64,000 nt of DNA from an uncultured Lachnospiraceae bacterium (lineage in GTDB: Bacteria > Bacillota > Clostridia > Lachnospirales > Lachnospiraceae). Of the stretch, positions 35,947-43,519 are shown in pieces (the stretch's first letter is position 1; each line of letters starts with the position of its first letter). The DNA is taken from NCBI GenBank assembly GCA_900549665.1, contig URPH01000005.1:1-64000 (forward strand), written 5' to 3'. Both the position numbers and the translations under genes were made by a program. A model generated the notes under the pieces. It saw only the letters and a list, made by a program, of their open reading frames with translations, was not told where the DNA came from and ran no database searches.

Positions 35947-36685
35947 TGTGTGCTTCCTTCCACTTTTCATATAAATCCGGTCTGCGTTCCTTTGTGCGGA
36001 TAATCGACTGCTCTAACCGCCATTCTTCTACCTTTTTGTGATCTCCGGATAACAAAATCGGCGGCACCTCTTTATCATGCCAGATCCGCGGTCTGGAATA
36101 CTGCGGATATTCCAAAAGACCATTACCAAATGATTCTGTCTGTGCCGATTCATCATTGTTGAGGACACCGGGCACCAGTCTTGCGATCGCATCTATCATG
36201 ACCATGGCAGGCAGCTCTCCGCCTGTGAGCACATAATCCCCGATTGAAATGTAATCGGTGACAACCTCTTCAAGCACACGTTCATCAATGCCTTCATAAT
36301 GTCCGCAAAGAAAAATCAGGTCATCTTCTTTGGCAAGCTCTTCTGCTTTTTCCTGATTGAATACGCTCCCCTGAGGGGTCACATAGATCACTCTGGTCCG
36401 CTTCGGTTCTGCCTCATCCCGGCCGTCTCCTTTTTGTGACTGCCTGCCGTGAATAGAATCCATAACCGCCTTTGTGCAGTCATAAACAGGCTGTGCCTGC
36501 ATCAGCATACCGGCACCTCCGCCATAAGTATAATCATCCACCTTTAAATGCTTATCCAGCGTATAATCCCGGATATTAACCGCCTCTGCCTGAATGTAAC
36601 CGCGCTCCATGGCTTTACCCAAAATACTGGTATTCAGACCATCCATGATCATATCCGGAAATAAAGTCAAAACATGAAAAAACAT
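35930..36685 (-). CDS. trmD: tRNA (guanine-N1-)-methyltransferase
   Basis: 251 residues, SPOUT-class enzyme making m1G37 in tRNA. Start FHVLTLFPDMI, DYTYGGGAGMLMQ, the trefoil-knot SAM site in FLCGHYEGIDERV and SIGDYVLTGGELPAMVMIDA are all present. The gene is 3 bp from rimM and overlaps the ABC ATPase gene start, which is not the usual neighbour (rplS normally follows). Confidence 0.97.
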   Translation of the reverse strand: MFFHVLTLFPDMIMDGLNTSILGKAMERGYIQAEAVNIRDYTLDKHLKVDDYTYGGGAGMLMQAQPVYDCTKAVMDSIHGRQSQKGDGRDEAEPKRTRVIYVTPQGSVFNQEKAEELAKEDDLIFLCGHYEGIDERVLEEVVTDYISIGDYVLTGGELPAMVMIDAIARLVPGVLNNDESAQTESFGNGLLEYPQYSRPRIWHDKEVPPILLSGDHKKVEEWRLEQSIIRTKERRPDLYEKWKEAHNDRCQ

Positions 36686-36688
36686 AGC

Positions 36689-37216
36689 TTAATCCTCTGC
36701 TGTAATATCGTCCATCAGTCCCGGCATCACATGAACTGTTACTTTATGTGCCGGTATATCAACGTTTTTGATGCAGTCCCTGATGGCAGGGAACAGGTAC
36801 GTCTTTTGATCGTTGGCCGTAATCTCATAGACATCATTGGCACCGGTCTGCATCACATCGGTAAGCTTTCCGATCAGCCTGCCTGCTTCATCGACCACAT
36901 CAAGTCCGATCAGATCCGCAATAAAATATTCATCTTTCTGAAGCTTTACCGCATGCGCCCGGTTCACATAGAGACTGCAGCCTTTATACGGCAAAACATC
37001 ATCTAACGTATCAATTCCCTCAAACTTTAAAATGACAAACTGCTTGAAAAATTTGACACTCTCAACCTTGACATCCACATTGCCACTACGCGTTCCGAGT
37101 ATATATTCTTTATTTTTTTTAAACCGTTTCACATCATCGGTTGTGGGAAAGACCTTCATCTCTCCTTTCACCCCGTGTGTTGACGATAATATTCCAACCT
37201 GTAACAAATCTTCCAC
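36689..37216 (-). CDS. rimM: ribosome maturation factor RimM
   Basis: 175 residues. It assists 16S 3'-domain and 30S head assembly by binding S19. The N-terminal GILSSTHGVKGEMKVFPTT motif and the C-terminal PRC-barrel (DEYFIADLIGLDV, LFPAIRDCIKNVD) are present. The likely start is a GTG at 37216, eight bases after GGAGG. Confidence 0.95.
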   Translation of the reverse strand: MEDLLQVGILSSTHGVKGEMKVFPTTDDVKRFKKNKEYILGTRSGNVDVKVESVKFFKQFVILKFEGIDTLDDVLPYKGCSLYVNRAHAVKLQKDEYFIADLIGLDVVDEAGRLIGKLTDVMQTGANDVYEITANDQKTYLFPAIRDCIKNVDIPAHKVTVHVMPGLMDDITAED

Positions 37217-37239
37217 TTGATTTCCTCCGTATTTGCATA

Positions 37240-37270
37240 AAAGGCTGAGACAACCTAAGTTATCTCAGCC
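37240..37270 (-). terminator. hairpin/attenuator between khpA and rimM
   Basis: Minus-strand stem GGCTGAGA / TCTCAGCC extended by further pairs (37243-37270), followed by TTTT. It may reduce read-through from rpsP-khpA into rimM-trmD. Confidence 0.6.
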
Positions 37271-37288
37271 CCCGATTAAGCATCCGTA

Positions 37289-37519
37289 TTATTCGACGAT
37301 CTCAACGTCTACCTTCTTGTTTTCGTTTAACGAAGCTGCCTTCACAACAGAACGGATTGCTTTTGCAATACGTCCCTGCTTGCCGATTACTTTACCCATA
37401 TCAGAAGATGCGACACGCAATTCTACTGTCACATGTCTGCCTTCTTCTTTTTCTGTTACAACAACTTCATCAGGATTATCTACAAGTGCTTTTGCAATGA
37501 CTTCAACTAATTCTTTCAT
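37289..37519 (-). CDS. khpA: KH-domain RNA-binding protein KhpA
   Basis: 76 residues, a single KH domain with the GKVIGKQGRIAKAIR loop (GXXG motif as GKQG). It binds RNA as a homodimer or with KhpB. Strong GGAGGTG site. Standard position between rpsP and rimM. Confidence 0.95.
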   Translation of the reverse strand: MKELVEVIAKALVDNPDEVVVTEKEEGRHVTVELRVASSDMGKVIGKQGRIAKAIRSVVKAASLNENKKVDVEIVE

Positions 37520-37571
37520 AATCCACCTCCAAAGTGTTATGACAAGGTTTTCAAACTACTGATATCAGAAA

Positions 37572-37817
37572 TTATTTCTCGATACCGGCATTTTTGAAAA
37601 GTCTGCTAACAACTTCAGTAGGCTGAGCACCGGCTGATAACCATTTCTTAGCTGCTTCTTCGTTAACTGTAAAAGCATAAGGCTCTACGTTAGGATTGTA
37701 AGTACCGATTTCCTCGATAAATCTACCATCTCTGGGAGAACGTGAATCTGCAACGATCACTCTGTAGATTGCGTTTCTCTTTTCGCCCATTCTTCTTAAT
37801 CTGATTTTTACTGCCAT
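37572..37817 (-). CDS. rpsP: 30S ribosomal protein S16
   Basis: 81 residues. Typical S16 segments: VKIRLRRMGEKRNAIYRVIV at the N-terminus and GRFIEEIGTYNP. It binds 16S rRNA early in assembly. Good GGAGG site; it lies 52 bp downstream of ffh. Confidence 0.98.
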   Translation of the reverse strand: MAVKIRLRRMGEKRNAIYRVIVADSRSPRDGRFIEEIGTYNPNVEPYAFTVNEEAAKKWLSAGAQPTEVVSRLFKNAGIEK

Positions 37818-37869
37818 TTCTTTTTACCTCCGAAATAATTTAAAAACATTTATTTATGAAAAGTTTCCG

Positions 37870-39243
37870 CTAAAAGGGAAATCTCATTCCACCTTTTTTA
37901 CCACCGAACATGCCGCCTAAGCCGCCCATCATGCCTTTTTTGCCACCCATCATACCGGGGATCTGCTTCATCATCTTCTGGGACTGCTCAAACTGTTTGA
38001 TAAAACGGTTGACTACCGCAATATCCACACCTGCGCCCTTGGCAATACGATGTTTTCTGCTCGGATTTAATAATTTGGGATTTTCTCTTTCTGCAGGTGT
38101 CATGGAAAGAACGATTGCCTCTGTACGTGCCAGCTCTTTATCATCGATTGCACCCTCAAACTGGGATCCCATACCCATCATTGAAAGAATTGCTCCCATG
38201 CCTCCCATATTGCGCATCTGCTTCATGCTTTCCAGATAATCATTGAAATCCATCTTGCCTTTTTTGAGGCGGGAAGCCATTTCTTTTTCTTTGTCTTCAT
38301 CAATATCGATGTTTTGCTGCGCCTTTTCGATCAGGGTCAGCACATCACCCATGCCCAAAATACGATTGGCCATACGGTCCGGATAAAACTGCTCCAGATC
38401 ATCGAGCTTTTCACCCATGCCGGCATATAAAATCGGCTTACCGGTAACAGCCTTAACAGAAAGAGCTGCACCACCTCTGGAATCACCGTCCACCTTGGTA
38501 AGGATCACGCCGTCAATTCCGATCTTGTCATCGAATTCCTTGGCAACATTGACCGCATCCTGACCGGTCATCACATCCACGACCAAAATCGTCTGATGTA
38601 CATCGATCACAGACTTGATCTCCTGCAATTCCGCCATCATGTCCTCATCAATATGAAGACGTCCGGCTGTATCTAAGATCACAACATTGTAACCATTCTT
38701 TTTGGCATGCTCCATGGCTGCCTTTGCGATATCAACAGGCTTGTGATTCTCTCCCATGGAAAATACATCCACGCCCATCTTTTCACCGTTTACTTCCAAC
38801 TGCCTGATGGCGGCCGGTCTGTATACGTCACAGGCTACTAACAGTGATTTTTTGCCTTTTAATTTGAATTTACCTGCAAGCTTGGCAGTTGTCGTCGTCT
38901 TACCTGCACCCTGTAAACCACACATCATGATGACGGTGATGGCTTTGCCGGGCTGAAACTGGATCTCTGCTCCCTCTGAACCCATCAGATTGATCAGCTC
39001 TTCGTTGACGATCTTGATGACCATCTGTCCGGGATTCAGTCCGTTTAAAACCTCCGTACCAACGGCCCGCTCTTCTATGGTCCTGACAAACTGCTTTACG
39101 ACTTTGAAGTTGACATCGGCCTCTAAAAGTGCCATTTTGACTTCCTTGCAGGCGCTCTTTACATCTTCCTCTGTCAGTCGGCCCTTGCTTCTTAAGTTTT
39201 TGAAGACATTTTGCAATTTGTCTGTTAAGCTTTCAAATGCCAT
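37870..39243 (-). CDS. ffh: signal recognition particle protein Ffh
   Basis: 457 residues. N domain, then the G domain with GLQGAGKTTTTAKLA, DTAGRLHIDEDMM and TKVDGDSRGGAAL, then a methionine-rich M domain whose SRKHRIAKGAG segment binds 4.5S RNA. The C-terminus is Gly/Met-rich (MMGGKKGMMGG). It targets membrane proteins to FtsY/SecYEG. It is 3 bp downstream of ylxM. Confidence 0.98.
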   Translation of the reverse strand: MAFESLTDKLQNVFKNLRSKGRLTEEDVKSACKEVKMALLEADVNFKVVKQFVRTIEERAVGTEVLNGLNPGQMVIKIVNEELINLMGSEGAEIQFQPGKAITVIMMCGLQGAGKTTTTAKLAGKFKLKGKKSLLVACDVYRPAAIRQLEVNGEKMGVDVFSMGENHKPVDIAKAAMEHAKKNGYNVVILDTAGRLHIDEDMMAELQEIKSVIDVHQTILVVDVMTGQDAVNVAKEFDDKIGIDGVILTKVDGDSRGGAALSVKAVTGKPILYAGMGEKLDDLEQFYPDRMANRILGMGDVLTLIEKAQQNIDIDEDKEKEMASRLKKGKMDFNDYLESMKQMRNMGGMGAILSMMGMGSQFEGAIDDKELARTEAIVLSMTPAERENPKLLNPSRKHRIAKGAGVDIAVVNRFIKQFEQSQKMMKQIPGMMGGKKGMMGGLGGMFGGKKGGMRFPF

Positions 39244-39246
39244 GCA

Positions 39247-39585
39247 CTATAGCTCCTCTATGATTTCTGCTATCAGCTCAGATACTTTTTGTTTGTTTTC
39301 CGAAAGAGATGAGGTATCTTCCAACAGCTGCTGTATCTCATGCAGTCTGTTTTTGGCATTGGAAAACCGCTCGATCAGATGAAGCTTTGTCTCATACCCC
39401 TGCATGATCCTGTCACATCTTTTTAACAGATCAAAGGCGCCCTGTCTGCTGATACCATAACAATCGGCCACCTCAGATAATGACATGTCATTAAAAACCG
39501 CATCCTGATATACACTTTTCTGATGATCCGTTAAGAGCTCACCGTAAAAATCAAAAAGTAAATTTTGCTCTACGATTTTTTCCAT
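39247..39585 (-). CDS. ylxM: YlxM family HTH protein
   Basis: 112 residues of the UPF0122 family. A sigma-region-4-like helix-turn-helix is seen in DMSLSEVADCYGISRQGAFD, followed by a C-terminal coiled coil. Related proteins are associated with the SRP pathway. I chose the ATG at 39585 after AGGTG; the upstream start would lie on the promoter -10. It is the first gene of the translation/secretion operon, whose promoter abuts the integrated element. Confidence 0.92.
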   Translation of the reverse strand: MEKIVEQNLLFDFYGELLTDHQKSVYQDAVFNDMSLSEVADCYGISRQGAFDLLKRCDRIMQGYETKLHLIERFSNAKNRLHEIQQLLEDTSSLSENKQKVSELIAEIIEEL

Positions 39586-39615
39586 AGCATTCACCTTTTC
39601 TTTAACACCTATTGC

Positions 39616-39644
39616 ATCATACACGAAAAAAAAGAAGGTGTCAA
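39616..39644 (-). promoter_or_regulatory. promoter of the ylxM-ffh operon
   Basis: Minus-strand -35 TTGACA (39639-39644), a 17-bp spacer containing an eight-T run, and -10 TATGAT (39616-39621). The -35 box overlaps the left end of the element: four of its six bases lie in the 12-bp core repeat. Upstream DNA beyond the core is now element sequence. Confidence 0.8.
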
Positions 39645-39652
39645 GTCTTTTT
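39641..39652. other. attL core
   Basis: TCAAGTCTTTTT, repeated exactly at 51029-51040. Beyond the core the two ends share CTTG and CAC with two mismatches (19 of 21 positions). Outside flank: host AGGTG. Confidence 0.82.
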
Positions 39653-39794
39653 TCTTGTCACACATATGTTCGTGCGTTTGTATCTCGTTGCATCTGCTTT
39701 ATTTTCAATACTTCCTTATAAAAACAACATTCATCTGATTGCATCTAATAGTTATCACATTGACCGCTAGTGTCACAAATTTTGTCACAAACTG
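39653..39794. other. left arm of element with repeated integrase-arm-like sites
   Basis: No gene is seen. The hexamer TGTCAC occurs at 39656-39661, 39771-39776, 39783-39788 and 39793-39798, and again near the right end at 50952-50957 with a variant at 50963-50968. Repeats at both ends are what arm-type binding sites of a Tn916/lambda-type integrase would look like. Confidence 0.55.
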
Positions 39795-41015
39795 TCACGA
39801 GATCCGAACCGCTTTTATAACTGCCTCTTGCTCCTTTTTCTTCTCTTCGCTAAGTTCTGCGTATACATCAAGTGTTGTATTGATGCTTGCGTGTCCTAAC
39901 ATATGGCTGACCGCTTTCATATCTGCGCCGACAGAATAAGCAAGGCTTGTGTAGCTATGGCGGCTCTGGTGTGGTTTCCATACTTCTATTTTTTCCTTTC
40001 CCATCTTCTCCGCCTCTTTATTGTACTGCTTTGTTATGCGCCCTATAAGCTCCCTAAATGGTGGCTCACTCCAGACGTGACCGGCACTATTGAGAAATAC
40101 AAATCCTGTTGTCTCTCCTATTTTATTCCCCGAATCATCCACACGCGGAAGTGTGGGCGTTGTCCTTGCGCTTTGCATCTTCAAACGCATCAAAGCAAGT
40201 TTAACAGTATCATTCATTACAATAGTACGGATCGAGGTTTTACTTTTCGGGCTTCCTACTGCCAAAGTAAAGCCGTAGTCCTTTTCTCTGTATCGGTTTA
40301 ATGATTTGTTTATATGAATCTCTCCGGCTTTGGTGTCTACATCCTCCCATGTTAAGGCGGCAAGTTCTCCGATCCTCATACCGGTATTGAATAATACCAG
40401 AAACGCCGGGTAACTATATGAAAATCTGTCACTATTGCGCACATATTCCAAAAATATTTTTATGTGTTCCTCCGGCACCGGCTCCCTTTTCTCGCTTTCT
40501 GTCTGTGGTAACTGTATATTTTTAGCCGGATTTTTTACAATAATATCATCATCAACAGCGCAATCGCAAACGATATTTAAACAGCTTTTGAGATTTGCAA
40601 GCGTAGAGTGCTTTTTTCCGTCCCTTACCATATCATTTATAATTTTCTGTATGTCTGCTTTTGATACCTTTGTTATTGGTTTCTTGCCGATGGTCTCCCG
40701 TATATAGGTATTATAATAACTCTTGTAATTGGTGCATGTGGTGGCTTTTCTGCCGCTTTTAGCGTATAATTCTAACCAGTTGTCAAAATATTCGTTTAGA
40801 GTCGTTTTTGCGCTTTTACTGCTGATCCTGCGCCCTCTGTCTATCTGGTGTAGTAGTTCATTTTCCTTTTTTCTAAGCTCTATTAGATCATCATCTGTAA
40901 TAGTTACCCTTTCGCCGTCTACCATCTTGCGAAACATATACCGGCGCCCCTTAGGGTCCCAATATTCCCCGGTCTTTAGTATGCGCCCTTTGTGGTCTTT
41001 TCTCTTCTCGCTCAT
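39795..41015 (-). CDS. int: Tn916-type tyrosine recombinase / integrase
   Basis: 406 residues. The N-terminal arm-binding domain resembles Tn916 Int (KDHKGRILKTGEYWD). A SAM-like core-binding domain (about 75-160) is followed by the catalytic domain with the Arg in NTGMRIGELAALTW, the Lys region around SPKSKTSIR, HQSRHSYTS (His-Arg), LGHASINTT (His) and the nucleophile Tyr in LDVYAELS. All catalytic residues are intact. GAGGGG precedes the ATG, which overlaps the stop of the 70-residue gene (ATGA). It lies 143 bp from attL with its 3' end facing the junction. Confidence 0.96.
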   Translation of the reverse strand: MSEKRKDHKGRILKTGEYWDPKGRRYMFRKMVDGERVTITDDDLIELRKKENELLHQIDRGRRISSKSAKTTLNEYFDNWLELYAKSGRKATTCTNYKSYYNTYIRETIGKKPITKVSKADIQKIINDMVRDGKKHSTLANLKSCLNIVCDCAVDDDIIVKNPAKNIQLPQTESEKREPVPEEHIKIFLEYVRNSDRFSYSYPAFLVLFNTGMRIGELAALTWEDVDTKAGEIHINKSLNRYREKDYGFTLAVGSPKSKTSIRTIVMNDTVKLALMRLKMQSARTTPTLPRVDDSGNKIGETTGFVFLNSAGHVWSEPPFRELIGRITKQYNKEAEKMGKEKIEVWKPHQSRHSYTSLAYSVGADMKAVSHMLGHASINTTLDVYAELSEEKKKEQEAVIKAVRIS

Positions 41016-41224
41016 ACCCTAGTCCCCTCTCTGTCTAATATTTTGCCGCTAAGTGCGTCTATAACGTCCCCTGCGGCGTTTATTGTAATTATCATACATC
41101 CGCCCACACTATCCGTTATTTTCACGCTATCGGCTTTCTGTGGCTTTATTTCAACGTCTGTAAAGTGTTCGTCTGTCCATCGCATAATTTTATATTGTGC
41201 TATGGTCTGCGCTCCTTTTACCAT
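41012..41224 (-). CDS. small protein coupled to integrase
   Basis: 70 residues, unknown family. It is translationally coupled to int by an ATGA overlap. The start at 41224 has AAAGGCGG eight bases upstream; the longer reading to 41368 runs through a terminator and the neighbouring gene and is rejected. Composition is mixed alpha/beta with no HTH visible. Position suggests a role in recombination or its control, which is inference. Confidence 0.55.
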   Translation of the reverse strand: MVKGAQTIAQYKIMRWTDEHFTDVEIKPQKADSVKITDSVGGCMIITINAAGDVIDALSGKILDREGTRV

Positions 41225-41245
41225 ATGCAAAACCGCCTTTCTACA

Positions 41246-41283
41246 GAAAAAGGGCAACACGCCAAAAGACGCGCCGCCCCTTT
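41246..41283 (-). terminator. terminator-like hairpin upstream of the int pair
   Basis: Minus-strand hairpin with arms 41270-41283 and 41248-41261 (G-T wobbles, one bulge) followed by TTTTTCT. It lies between the 53-residue gene and the 70-residue gene/int, so it should limit read-through into int. Confidence 0.6.
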
Positions 41284-41285
41284 CT

Positions 41286-41447
41286 TCAACTATGAGGCTT
41301 TTTGTCTGCCTCTGCTTTCTCATACCCTTGTTTATAAGCCTCTGCCACAATCGCCGCCATGGTTGCATAACTTACAGCCTGATCTTTAATATATCCGCTG
41401 TTTCTTGCAATCCTGTAGGCCTCATGCATCCCTATTAGTTGGCTCAT
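41286..41447 (-). CDS. small hypothetical protein
   Basis: 53 residues, mostly helical (AYRIARNSGYIKDQ and YKQGYEKAEADKK), unknown family. AAGGAGG lies 12 bases ahead of the ATG at 41447. It overlaps the end of the 46-residue ORF by 26 bp, with a terminator immediately after it. Confidence 0.55.
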   Translation of the reverse strand: MSQLIGMHEAYRIARNSGYIKDQAVSYATMAAIVAEAYKQGYEKAEADKKPHS

Positions 41448-41562
41448 TGGTAGCCTTTGCCTCCTTAGGAAATTCATAATTGAAAAATTGCCGCTGTGGC
41501 TCTCGCTTTATAAAAAAGTCTCTGATTCTCTTTTTTCTTGGTGTAATTGTTAAAACTATCAT
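41422..41562 (-). CDS. small basic hypothetical protein
   Basis: 46 codons with GGAGGG seven bases before the ATG. Very basic N-terminal half (TPRKKRIRDFFIKREPQR). It overlaps the next gene. No family recognised; the ribosome site and the overlapping arrangement are the main support. Confidence 0.5.
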   Translation of the reverse strand: MIVLTITPRKKRIRDFFIKREPQRQFFNYEFPKEAKATNEPTNRDA

Positions 41563-41643
41563 AGTGTTACCCTCCGGTATCTATGTTTTTTTGTGTCCAG
41601 TCGAGCATTCATCGAATCTTTCCGGGTGGTGTTTTCCATGTGG

Positions 41644-41925
41644 CTAATATTCTCTAATCTGTTTTATTACCTTTCCGCATATCTTCAACATTTCCAGTTC
41701 TTCCACCGGTACGAATTCCGCACGGTGCACCGGATTAGAAAATATCAACCATTTACCGCAAGCGGTTGTTGTAAGTCTACAAAATTTTTGATTTCCCTTG
41801 TATTCAATTACATATATACCGCTTTCGCCGGTTCTCTCACCAGGATCAATACATATAGTATCACCCGGCATAATTTCCGGCTGCATTCCTGCGCAGTTTT
41901 CCGGATCTGTTACAATAGTAACCAT
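41644..41925 (-). CDS. orphan S24/LexA-type C-terminal domain, degenerate
   Basis: 93 residues starting at the ATG after AGGAGG. The pattern AGMQPEIMPGDTICIDP corresponds to the conserved SMxPxxxxGDxxxxD of S24 peptidases and phage repressor C-terminal domains, and the later strands also fit. The catalytic serine position is Gly, so self-cleavage is not expected, and there is no DNA-binding HTH. It could be a remnant of a repressor or an antirepressor-like modulator that dimerises with an intact one. An upstream reading to 42000 lacks a ribosome site. Confidence 0.6.
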   Translation of the reverse strand: MVTIVTDPENCAGMQPEIMPGDTICIDPGERTGESGIYVIEYKGNQKFCRLTTTACGKWLIFSNPVHRAEFVPVEELEMLKICGKVIKQIREY

Positions 41926-41950
41926 TTTACACGCCTCCTTTTTCTGTTTC

Positions 41951-41979
41951 TTGACAAGGAAGCACACACAACATAAAAT
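41951..41979 (+). promoter_or_regulatory. plus-strand promoter for a predicted antisense RNA
   Basis: -35 TTGACA (41951-41956), a 17-bp spacer, and -10 TAAAAT (41974-41979), opposite in direction to the S24 operon leader. Confidence 0.6.
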
Positions 41980-41985
41980 AAAAAT

Positions 41986-42060
41986 GTCGGTGAGGTTCAT
42001 CGTCAGCTTTCGGAACGGCTTCCCTTGGCTTGGTAGGTTGTGGGGGGCCGTTCTTTTGTT
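41986..42060 (+). ncRNA. predicted ~75-nt antisense RNA over the S24 operon leader
   Basis: A near-consensus promoter ends seven bases before 41986. A strong intrinsic terminator lies at 42013-42060: 12-bp stem (arms 42013-42024 and 42042-42053, two wobbles) then TTTTGTTTTTT. The transcript would be fully complementary to the 5' leader of the leftward mRNA carrying the 12-codon leader ORF and the S24 gene. The overlapping plus-strand ORF has no ribosome site and is probably not coding. Confidence 0.55.
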
Positions 42061-42086
42061 TTTTACTCAAACAATTCTTTTAAATA

Positions 42087-42125
42087 CTACTTTGCTCTTG
42101 CAAGTGTTGAATCATTGATGTACAT
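42087..42125 (-). CDS. 12-codon leader peptide ORF
   Basis: Encodes MYINDSTLARAK then stop. AAAGGAG lies eight bases before the ATG, a fully formed ribosome site. It sits in the leader of the S24 gene, 161 bp upstream of that gene's start. A regulatory leader peptide or the N-terminal remnant of a deleted gene are both possible. Confidence 0.45.
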   Translation of the reverse strand: MYINDSTLARAK

Positions 42126-42150
42126 TGTTCTATCTCCTTTCTTTCATTTA

Positions 42151-42249
42151 GGTAATATAACCCATACGAGTATAATAGCACTGTTTTAAGCTTTTTGCAA
42201 TATATTTAGTTATATAACTTGAAATATTTTTTTCATGGTTATATAATCT
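42151..42249. promoter_or_regulatory. divergent promoters with three TTATATAA-type operators
   Basis: Leftward promoter: TTGCAA (42195-42200), 17 bp, TATTAT (42172-42177). Rightward promoter: TTGAAA (42219-42224), 17 bp, TATAAT (42242-42247). The perfect palindrome AGTTATATAACT (42208-42219) lies between them, with related sites GGTAATATAACC (42151-42162) and GGTTATATAATC (42238-42249). The RHH protein encoded just to the right is the obvious candidate to bind them. Confidence 0.7.
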
Positions 42250-42276
42250 ATTATATAGATAAGCGGAGGTTGATAA

Positions 42277-42432
42277 ATGGCTATTGGCAAAGACAAGACG
42301 CAAGTCCTTTTGACCTTAACCAAAGAGGACAAGCAAAAACTCCAGACAATAGCAAAGCGAGAGGGGCGAACTGTTACAAGTCTTATAAACTCCCTAATAA
42401 AAATATATTTGCTTGATAAGTCTGAGAGCTAA
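42277..42432 (+). CDS. ribbon-helix-helix (Arc/CopG-like) regulator
   Basis: 51 residues, the only rightward gene of the element. The pattern TQVLLTLTKEDKQKLQTIAK then GRTVTSLINSLIKIYL fits an RHH fold: a DNA-contacting beta strand, helix A, the turn with a Thr/Ser cap, and helix B. GGAGG lies seven bases before the ATG. Its promoter overlaps palindromic repeats, so autoregulation and control of the divergent S24-side operon are likely. Confidence 0.8.
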   Translation: MAIGKDKTQVLLTLTKEDKQKLQTIAKREGRTVTSLINSLIKIYLLDKSES

Positions 42433-42466
42433 CACCCGGCAGAATAACAACCGGGTGTTTTCTTTT
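42431..42466 (+). terminator. terminator of the RHH gene
   Basis: Perfect 9-bp stem AACACCCGG (42431-42439) / CCGGGTGTT (42451-42459) followed by TTCTTTT; the first arm overlaps the stop codon. Confidence 0.85.
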
Positions 42467-42583
42467 GTCCTCTGTAACGCTCTAATTTCGATTTTAAGGC
42501 TCTCTTTGTGTTTTATCGTGTATTTTAACGTCAAAAGCATTAAAATCGAAAATAGAACCATTTCACGCACTCACAACGATATA

Positions 42584-43501
42584 TTAGTATCTGTTCCCCA
42601 CAGCGTTAAACGCTGTTCTTCCTGCTGATCCGTATTTAATTTGTGCATTGTCCTGCGCTTCCGCCCACATTATTTTTGTTTCTTCGTCAACGGTTGCTTT
42701 CCACACGGTACGCATTAAGCAATTTTTGACAGCTCCGCCCTGTCTCGCCGCTGCTTTTACTTTCTTTCTACTTTCTGCGTCGTTCACATCTAACACAATG
42801 CCGGACGATCTAAGCGTTCTACGTTCAAAGGAACGTAATACCGGGGCTGAAAAATCATCATCGGTCAAATAATCCGGGTTAATCTCTAACCGTTCGTGAA
42901 GCCTCTGGAAGTGGTCCCCAGATATAAGCGTCTCGCCGTTTACGTCACTCCTTGCGATATCCATAGGGGCGGCCTGATCGTCCTTGTATATCTGTATAAA
43001 GCTAAGTAAATAGCCCTCTTCGTCATCTAGAACGCTCAAATAATAGCTCGGGTCTGGTGTTTTAAACCGCTCTTTGAGAATTGCGGCGGCGTTGGTGTTG
43101 TCCCTTGTCAATCGTGACAATAATTTCATCGCCCAGTAATGACCGGCGCACTTTTCAAGCAATACACCTATTTCAAACTCGGTAAAATCTCCGCCGGTTG
43201 CCTCTGCTGCGTTCTTGATTTCCTCGAAAGTGGTATCATGTGCGCCCTCTGACACTGAATTTTCAACCGTGGCACGTGCATTCGTAAAAGCGGACATGAT
43301 CGAATCCCGCGCCGTATCTCTAACCATCTGCATAGCTGCCGCCGTTGCCGCTCTGACTTTGTTTTCCTGCTCGTTCTTGTGTTCTTCCGTGTAAATTGTC
43401 TGCGATCTTATTTCGGCGATCTGCTCCGCCTGTGCCTTTGCTGCCTGGTTGATTGCAATAATAAAATCTTTCGTTGTTTTCTCTAATGCTCTGCTTAACA
43501 T
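42584..43501 (-). CDS. hypothetical protein next to terS-like gene
   Basis: 305 residues, soluble, largely helical and rich in Ala, Arg and acidic residues (AATAAAMQMVRDTARDSIM). Later segments include SYYLSVLDDEEGYLLSFI and LRSSGIVLDVND. I do not recognise the family. Position right after the small-terminase-like gene, 18 bp away, would suit a head-morphogenesis or scaffolding role, but that is inference from position only. It is convergent with the RHH gene. Confidence 0.65.
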   Translation of the reverse strand: MLSRALEKTTKDFIIAINQAAKAQAEQIAEIRSQTIYTEEHKNEQENKVRAATAAAMQMVRDTARDSIMSAFTNARATVENSVSEGAHDTTFEEIKNAAEATGGDFTEFEIGVLLEKCAGHYWAMKLLSRLTRDNTNAAAILKERFKTPDPSYYLSVLDDEEGYLLSFIQIYKDDQAAPMDIARSDVNGETLISGDHFQRLHERLEINPDYLTDDDFSAPVLRSFERRTLRSSGIVLDVNDAESRKKVKAAARQGGAVKNCLMRTVWKATVDEETKIMWAEAQDNAQIKYGSAGRTAFNAVGNRY

Positions 43502-43519
43502 ATTTTTTACCTCTCTTTT

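Noticed and set aside
41225..41368. Long N-terminal extension of the 70-residue gene before int
   Set aside because: It crosses a terminator and overlaps the well-supported 53-residue gene; a ribosome site supports the shorter start.
41798..42118. 106-codon rightward ORF across the S24 gene leader
   Set aside because: It has no ribosome site, contains a strong intrinsic terminator, and is antisense to the S24 gene; it is more likely an antisense RNA region.
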